The notes under the pieces are model-generated. The model saw only the letters and a list, made by a program, of their open reading frames with translations. It made no database searches and was not told the origin of the DNA. Position numbers and translations under genes: made by a program. Below are positions 58,895 to 64,000 of a stretch of DNA of 64,000 nt, in pieces. Source of the DNA: Spodoptera frugiperda (lineage: Eukaryota > Arthropoda > Insecta > Lepidoptera > Noctuidae); the NCBI RefSeq assembly GCF_023101765.2, contig NC_064214.1, positions 3,726,001 to 3,790,000 of the forward strand, read 5' to 3'. Position 1 is the first letter of the stretch. Each line of letters begins with the position of its first letter.

Positions 58895-60707
58895 CAGGGT
58901 GTCCCTGAAATCGACGTCCAACGGGCACCAGATGATCAGCAAGGTTCCAACTGTTATCAGAAAAATATAAAAAAAATTCTAAGTCCTACAGTTTTTAAAT
59001 TACAGTGACTTATGTGTTATCCACGAAAAAGTACACCCTGTGCCAGTCTTTTGACTCTTGTTGCTACAAATCTTTATTTTTTCGTCTGCAGTCTTCCTTA
59101 CATTATCCTGAATAGTGCTCCAGTAATATGGAATCATAAATTCTTAGCCAACTGCTTTAGATTGGGAAACATTGTTAGTTTTAGAGGAACCAAATACTCT
59201 GAATAAAATTTTTACCTTACTTTAAGTGACTGTACTGAATAAATTATGTATGGCGCTAGTAGTGGCAAATTTCACCAAAGTTGGCGCATTTAATAAGGAT
59301 TATAAAATGGTATAGCACTTTGCACATTATTTCTTAAATTCGACACAAAAAAAGATTTTTCAACGAAACTCGGTTTCGATGAATTTATTTGAACTTACTA
59401 ATATTTCTTCTTGTGTACTCAAATCATACGTTACATCCTCGTATGCACTACACAACACTTTGCACGCGATTTGTTATTTGTCATGATGTTGAATATCAGC
59501 GAGGATCTCTTGTCAAACAACATTGTCTGTCTACTCATGATTTCGCTTGCAGCTTTCGTCGGCAATATTACTAGACTTACTAGAGGAACTGATGTTGTGT
59601 ATCTTGTTTCACTAAATAATATTGAATGATTGCAATATGATGTTCATAGTGCATCAAACGCATTATCAAATGTGTAGTAAAATCAAAAGGAACGGACGTG
59701 GCAGATTAATGTACACAGCATATCGACGCGGTAGTGCTATGGTGTAGATAAGTTCTTACGCACAATTACTCGTCATATCCCCATCAAAAAAAAAGAAATG
59801 GATGAATCCTCCGATTAAGTTACGTGTTCTTGTGATCAAATGCGGGATGAACCATCAAATATTCCTTAGTTTGTCGAGAAAGAGTTATTTGCACCATTAC
59901 AAGGAATTGCAGGTAAAGCAAAAATTAATTTAAAAAATAAATAATCAACACGGTGCAAAAAAGCCAGTGCTCAGCTAAAATGCCGAAGCCCGGGTACGAT
60001 GGCTCGAGATGCACAACACCAGTTCGTCTAGCGATAATATTGCCGACGAATGTTGCAAGCGAAATCACGGGTAAACAGACAATGTTGTTTGACAAGAGAT
60101 CCTCGCTGATTTTCAACATGATGATAACAAATAGCGTGCAAAGTGCTGTCTAGTGCATACGAGGTTATAACGTATGATTTGAGTACACTAGAAGAATTTT
60201 TAGTAAGTTCAAATAAATTCATCGAAACGGAGTTTCATTGAAAAATCTTTTTTTGTGTCGCATTTAAGAAATAATGTGCAAAGTGCTATACCATTTTATA
60301 ATCCTTATTAAATGCGCCAACTTTGGTGAAATTTGCCACTACTAGCGCCATACATAATTTATTCAGTACAGTCACTTAAAGTAAGGTGAAAATTTTATTC
60401 AGAGTATTTTAGTTCCTCTAAAACTAACAATGTTTTCCAATCTAAAGCAGTTGGATAAGAATTTATGATTTCATATTACTGGAGCACTATTCAGGATAAT
60501 GTAAGGAAGACTGCAGACGAAAAAATAAAGATTTGTAGCAACATGAGTCAAAAGACTGGCACAGGGTGTACTTTTTCGTGGATGACACATAAGTCACTGT
60601 AATTTAAAAACTGTAGGACTTAGATTTTTTTTTATATTTTTCTGATAACATTTGGAACCTTGCCGATCATCTGGTGCCTGTTGGACGTCGACTTCAGGGA
60701 CACCCTG
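58895..60707. mobile_element. Foldback transposon with roughly 700-bp inverted arms, TA duplication
   Basis: The left arm (58,895 to about 59,602) and right arm (about 60,012 to 60,707) are reverse complements over about 700 bp with scattered differences. The ends are CAGGGTGTCCC and GGGACACCCTG, flanked by TA at 58,893-58,894 and 60,708-60,709, the target duplication of Tc1/mariner-type elements. The central 410 bp holds no transposase, so the copy is non-autonomous. The short ORFs in the arms occur in mirrored pairs and are by-products of the symmetry. Transcribed through, it would make a very long double-stranded RNA. Confidence 0.88.
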
Positions 60708-60709
60708 TA

Positions 60710-60972
60710 GATTCTTCATCATAAACTTCATTGTTTCTCATCATTATTATATTACACCTTCTTTTCTAAACCTATGTACCTCTTTCTTCTGTTACAGATT
60801 TAGCATTTTATAATCTATAACTTTATTCAGAAAAAAAATTTATGTGCTATCAAAGCGTCGTCGTCAATGTCATTGCAATTCTGTCATTGTCTGTTACTGT
60901 AAACATGCGCATTGTGTGAATTTGTGTGTACGTTGGATACATTAAGTAAACGAGCAAAGTAATAAGAAAGCA
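60710..60972 (+). promoter_or_regulatory. Promoter and 5' UTR region of the fucosyltransferase gene
   Basis: Only 263 bp separate the foldback element from the ATG. No TATA box is evident. The sequence between 60,850 and 60,960 is less AT-rich and is probably transcribed. Confidence 0.4.
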
Positions 60973-62771
60973 ATGGTAGCCTTGTTGAGATTGGTCACGT
61001 ATTTTCTTTTCTATAAACGCTCAACAAAATATGCACTAGCATCGTTTTTGTTTATTATGATGCTTTTAATTGTGTGGCGGAGTGGGTTCATTCGAGTTAG
61101 AAACATACCGTCGTCTTCAAACAAGTACGTACTGTCGTGGCAATGGTACTACATGATTGAAAACGATGACGACTCGTCAAAATTCCCAGAGTTACAGTGT
61201 CGAGTAAACAACTGCATATTCACTGGTGATAAGAATTTCTTCGGCGGAGACCACTCGCGATTCGACGCTATATTTTTTTATCAGAAAGTTTTGGAACTCG
61301 ACGAAGAATACCTTCCAATAAACCGGTCCGATTCACAAGTATACGTATTCGCAACAGTAGAGTCTGCATACAACTATCCGGCTTGTGAGACCTATTTCGA
61401 TGACTTCTTCAACTTGACGCTCACATTCAGACTTGATTCAGATATTAGTTGGCCTTACTTTTTGGTACGCGACCTCGCGGGTCAAGTCGTGGCTCCAAAA
61501 GTCGACGTAAAATGGCCAGAGCAGGAAAATACATCGATTAGTTCAAGTACATTGAGTATTTTGTCTAATAAAACTAGGGCTGCCGCCTGGCTGGTGAGTC
61601 ACTGTCGGGCTGACAGCTTGAGGGACGAGTACCTCACGCGACTCAGCGAGCATTTATACCACTTTTCACTTGAGATTGACGTGTTTGGTAAATGCTCTAA
61701 CATAAAATGCCGATATGGTAATTGCGCAGAAATGTTCACCAGGGATTATTATTTCTACATGGCATTCGAGAATTCTTTCGCTCCAGATTACGTCACGGAG
61801 AAGGTGCTGCATGGGTACAATAATTACGCAGTTCCCATTGTGTACGGCGGCGCTAATTACACCAGGTGAGACGTGTCTATGTTGCCTATAGCGAGACTTT
61901 TCTAAGGTTGAATAATGAGTAGGTACTATTTAAAATGTTATTTTCCACCTCTGCTTTATGTAGTTATATTTTATAGTTTATAGTTACCTGCTATGATTTA
62001 GGGAAGACTCTTCATTTACTTATATTTAGTATATTGACCTAACTATATCTCAATTAAGTTAGAGCGATGACAGACTGTGACAATAAGCTTAACTTACTTT
62101 ATATAGTAAAGTATTTCGTCCAAAAATATGTATACTAATGCGTTATTTACGCGTATAAATAGAAAGAACAATGAAACAATAAACATATTCTCTCTTTACA
62201 ATGTCACTATCATTGTAATATTGTCTATCTATTACACAATGCCAATAATACCTATGGAGTTTCTTGCTCGTTCTTCTCCATAGGAATCTACACTTTGGAA
62301 CGAGCAAATAGCTTCACTTGAGGACTGACCGACAGACAGACGTTATTAATATTATTATATTTGCTTTGACGTTCAAAAGTGCCTTCCTGGTCTATTTGAT
62401 ATAAATAATTTTGACTTTTTTGACTTATTGTCTGCAGATTCCTGCCACCTGGATCGTACATCAACGCGCATGAATATCATCCGTATAACTTGGCATACAT
62501 TATGTACCAAGCTATAAAAAATCCATCGATATACTACGAGTACTTTAAATGGAGGAACTTCTACACGATAGACGCAGGCCCACCGGGCACCCACCCTCTT
62601 TGCAAGCTTTGTGAGGTCTTAAACACGGGCGAATTAAGTCCTAAGACGTATCCCAAGTTTAGGCTTTGGTGGAATCTACCCAACGGCATGAAGTGGTGCT
62701 TGCCACAGTCATTTTGGAATGAAATGACGCTTGTCCATGTCGATAATAGCCACATCGTCAATATGTACTGA
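60973..62771 (+). CDS. FucTC: Alpha-1,3-fucosyltransferase (GT10), FucTC-like
   Basis: Two coding exons, 60973-61865 and 62438-62771, join through an Arg codon (AG|A) at GTGAGA / CTGCAG and give 408 aa. It is a type II Golgi protein: a short cytosolic end, a membrane anchor at about 20-36 (YALASFLFIMMLLIVW), a stem, then the catalytic region. The GT10 signature FENSFAPDYVTEK is at 265-277, followed by VPIVYGG and, across the intron, FLPPGSYINA; a C-terminal CKLC pair fits the disulphide-rich end of the family. Five N-glycosylation sequons are visible (N117, N147, N186, N199, N295). The enzyme moves fucose from GDP-fucose to GlcNAc-containing glycans. Insects have core alpha-1,3 (FucTA) and less understood FucTB to FucTD types; assignment to C is by resemblance only. 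AATAAA lies near 62,862-62,873. Confidence 0.9.
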
Positions 62772-63385
62772 TATATTATCTAGTAATTGATTTATTGTTT
62801 TGTATGAAGGTTTCTGTTGCACTTTTAGAAACATTATAATATAGATGAAATAGATGTATATGTAAATAAAAATAAATGATTAAAACATTTTGTGTTGGTT
62901 ATGCTTACTAAAAACTTTGGACGTTTTCGTACAAATTCATTGCTCAATTTCAATATATATTTTTTTGTTTTCTTTGTTATGGTCAGCCATATATGAAAGA
63001 ACCAGAAAAAATGAAAGAAGTACCTAGCTCTTCCTTCAAATTACGAAACAACATTCCACGAAGCATTTTTAATAAAAAAAAGCAATAGAAAAGCCTTGTG
63101 TACAACTAAGTTAATACTTAATAGTAACAAATACGTATCAAATCTTTAGCTCAGCTATCAAATCTCCCTCACGCAAGAGATTACCGAAACCTCATCAACT
63201 TGTAACTATAAGAGTTCATAGAAAGCGTTAGCGATAGTTTTGTAATCCCTATACAATAACAGGCCGTTATTAATTTCGTATCGGTAACAAAAGAACATGT
63301 TGCTACAAATATTAGTAGAAAAGACGGCGCAGTAATTAATGTTAGAGTCGTATTGGTTGAATCCCGTCGTTAGTCCCGGGGGAGG
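62772..63385. other. Intergenic after FucTC
   Basis: AT-rich, with the FucTC 3' UTR and poly(A) signals in the first 100 bp. Nothing else is recognised. Confidence 0.4.
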
Positions 63386-64000
63386 CGCGGCAAATCGCCG
63401 CCGACACAATACGGTAGTTAGGGAGGGCTCTTCCCTATCGGCCGACGTTTAACGAGCAAATTATTTAGTAAATGTTGCCAAATAATAACATTAATGCGTA
63501 CGAGGGGCGCATGAGTACAGTCCTACAGACTGGAGGACCCGTCGATGGCTGCACGGCTCACTGAGCACTGCTTCTGTTTCGGTAGGTTTGTGTAGATGGG
63601 GATGGAATGTCTTTCAAGGAAAACAATGTTAAATGTGGTACCTACTACCTAGTAATAGCACACCTCAGCATACAGATGTCACAAAACACCTTACAAGTTC
63701 TAATTTTCCAATTGAACTTAATAGGCTATAAGTCTCCAAACCTTATTGACAATGTAAACCTGAAAAAGAAATTGGTCTTGTATCATCAACAAAATAATGC
63801 TTAATTCCCAAATACAAGGAATGGCATTGAATAATGCGCATCAACAAGAAGCTATTGATAAAATCTCAACAATCTAAATATTGGTGGTGTGCAAAAATAA
63901 TGGTGATGTCCACAAAGGCTGGTTGTCGCCCGCGCGGAGGGTGGCGGGCCCTCGTCAGCCAATAAGAGGCCGCGGCCCGAGTACCAGCGCAAACAGCCGC
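63386..64000. other. GC-rich right edge, possible promoter of a gene beyond the window
   Basis: GC and CG content rise at 63,370-63,560 and again from 63,920 to the end. The final block contains CGCCCGCGCGG, a CCAAT box (cagccaataagag at 63,956-63,968) and a GGCCGCGGCCC palindrome at 63,969-63,979. The ORF at 63,607-63,804 does not read as a protein. Confidence 0.3.

Noticed and set aside
59389..60222. Paired ORFs inside the foldback element
   Set aside because: They are mirrored copies in the inverted arms with no transposase-like sequence.

Overview
The window is a piece of an insect chromosome, almost certainly a moth and probably a noctuid. The genes have spliced GT-AG introns, the background is AT-rich, and several retroposon families recur that I associate with lepidopteran genomes. 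The FKBP46 protein here (413 aa, with its first coding exon only 10 nt long) closely matches the family first described in Spodoptera. No bacterial-type operon, CRISPR array or intact virus is visible.

Left gene cluster, 1-20.4 kb. (1) The left edge carries the 5' part of a minus-strand gene for a protein with two CCCH zinc fingers and a tandem 52-55-residue Pro/Ser/Thr repeat. (2) A small plus-strand gene encodes a UPF0729 (C18orf32-like) protein; a short hairpin MITE lies between it and gene 1. (3) FKBP46 is on the minus strand in 8 coding exons. (4) A short divergent ORF is followed by the ribosomal protein RpS17, whose first coding exon is only the ATG. (5) The 3' end of an R4/Dong-like non-LTR retrotransposon follows. 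(6) USP3, a histone-type ubiquitin protease, has 10 coding exons. (7) Tail-to-tail with it lies a minus-strand gene for an unrecognised 611-aa acidic protein. Its stop codon sits inside its own AATAAA signal.

Gene desert, about 20.4-47.7 kb. This is AT-rich DNA with GC-rich unique blocks, at least four dispersed repeat families, a roughly 1-kb tandem duplication (39.6-41.25 kb) and two convergent unrecognised ORFs (32.5-33.7 kb). The desert flanks a single-exon, GC-rich fork head gene of the FoxQ2 class (47,711-48,661, minus). Such deserts often hold enhancers of developmental regulators; here that is inference.

Right part, 48.7-64 kb. About 10 kb more of AT-rich intergenic DNA includes one very strong G-quadruplex candidate. 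Next come a 1.8-kb foldback transposon with roughly 700-bp inverted arms and TA target duplication, and, 265 bp after it, a two-exon GT10 alpha-1,3-fucosyltransferase gene (FucTC type). The last 0.6 kb becomes GC-rich with a CCAAT box and may be the promoter of a gene beyond the window.

The genes share no single pathway; they look like an ordinary syntenic neighbourhood. The items I would look at first are the repeat-bearing CCCH gene, the 611-aa orphan with its nested stop/poly(A) signal, the two desert ORFs and the foldback element at the fucosyltransferase promoter.
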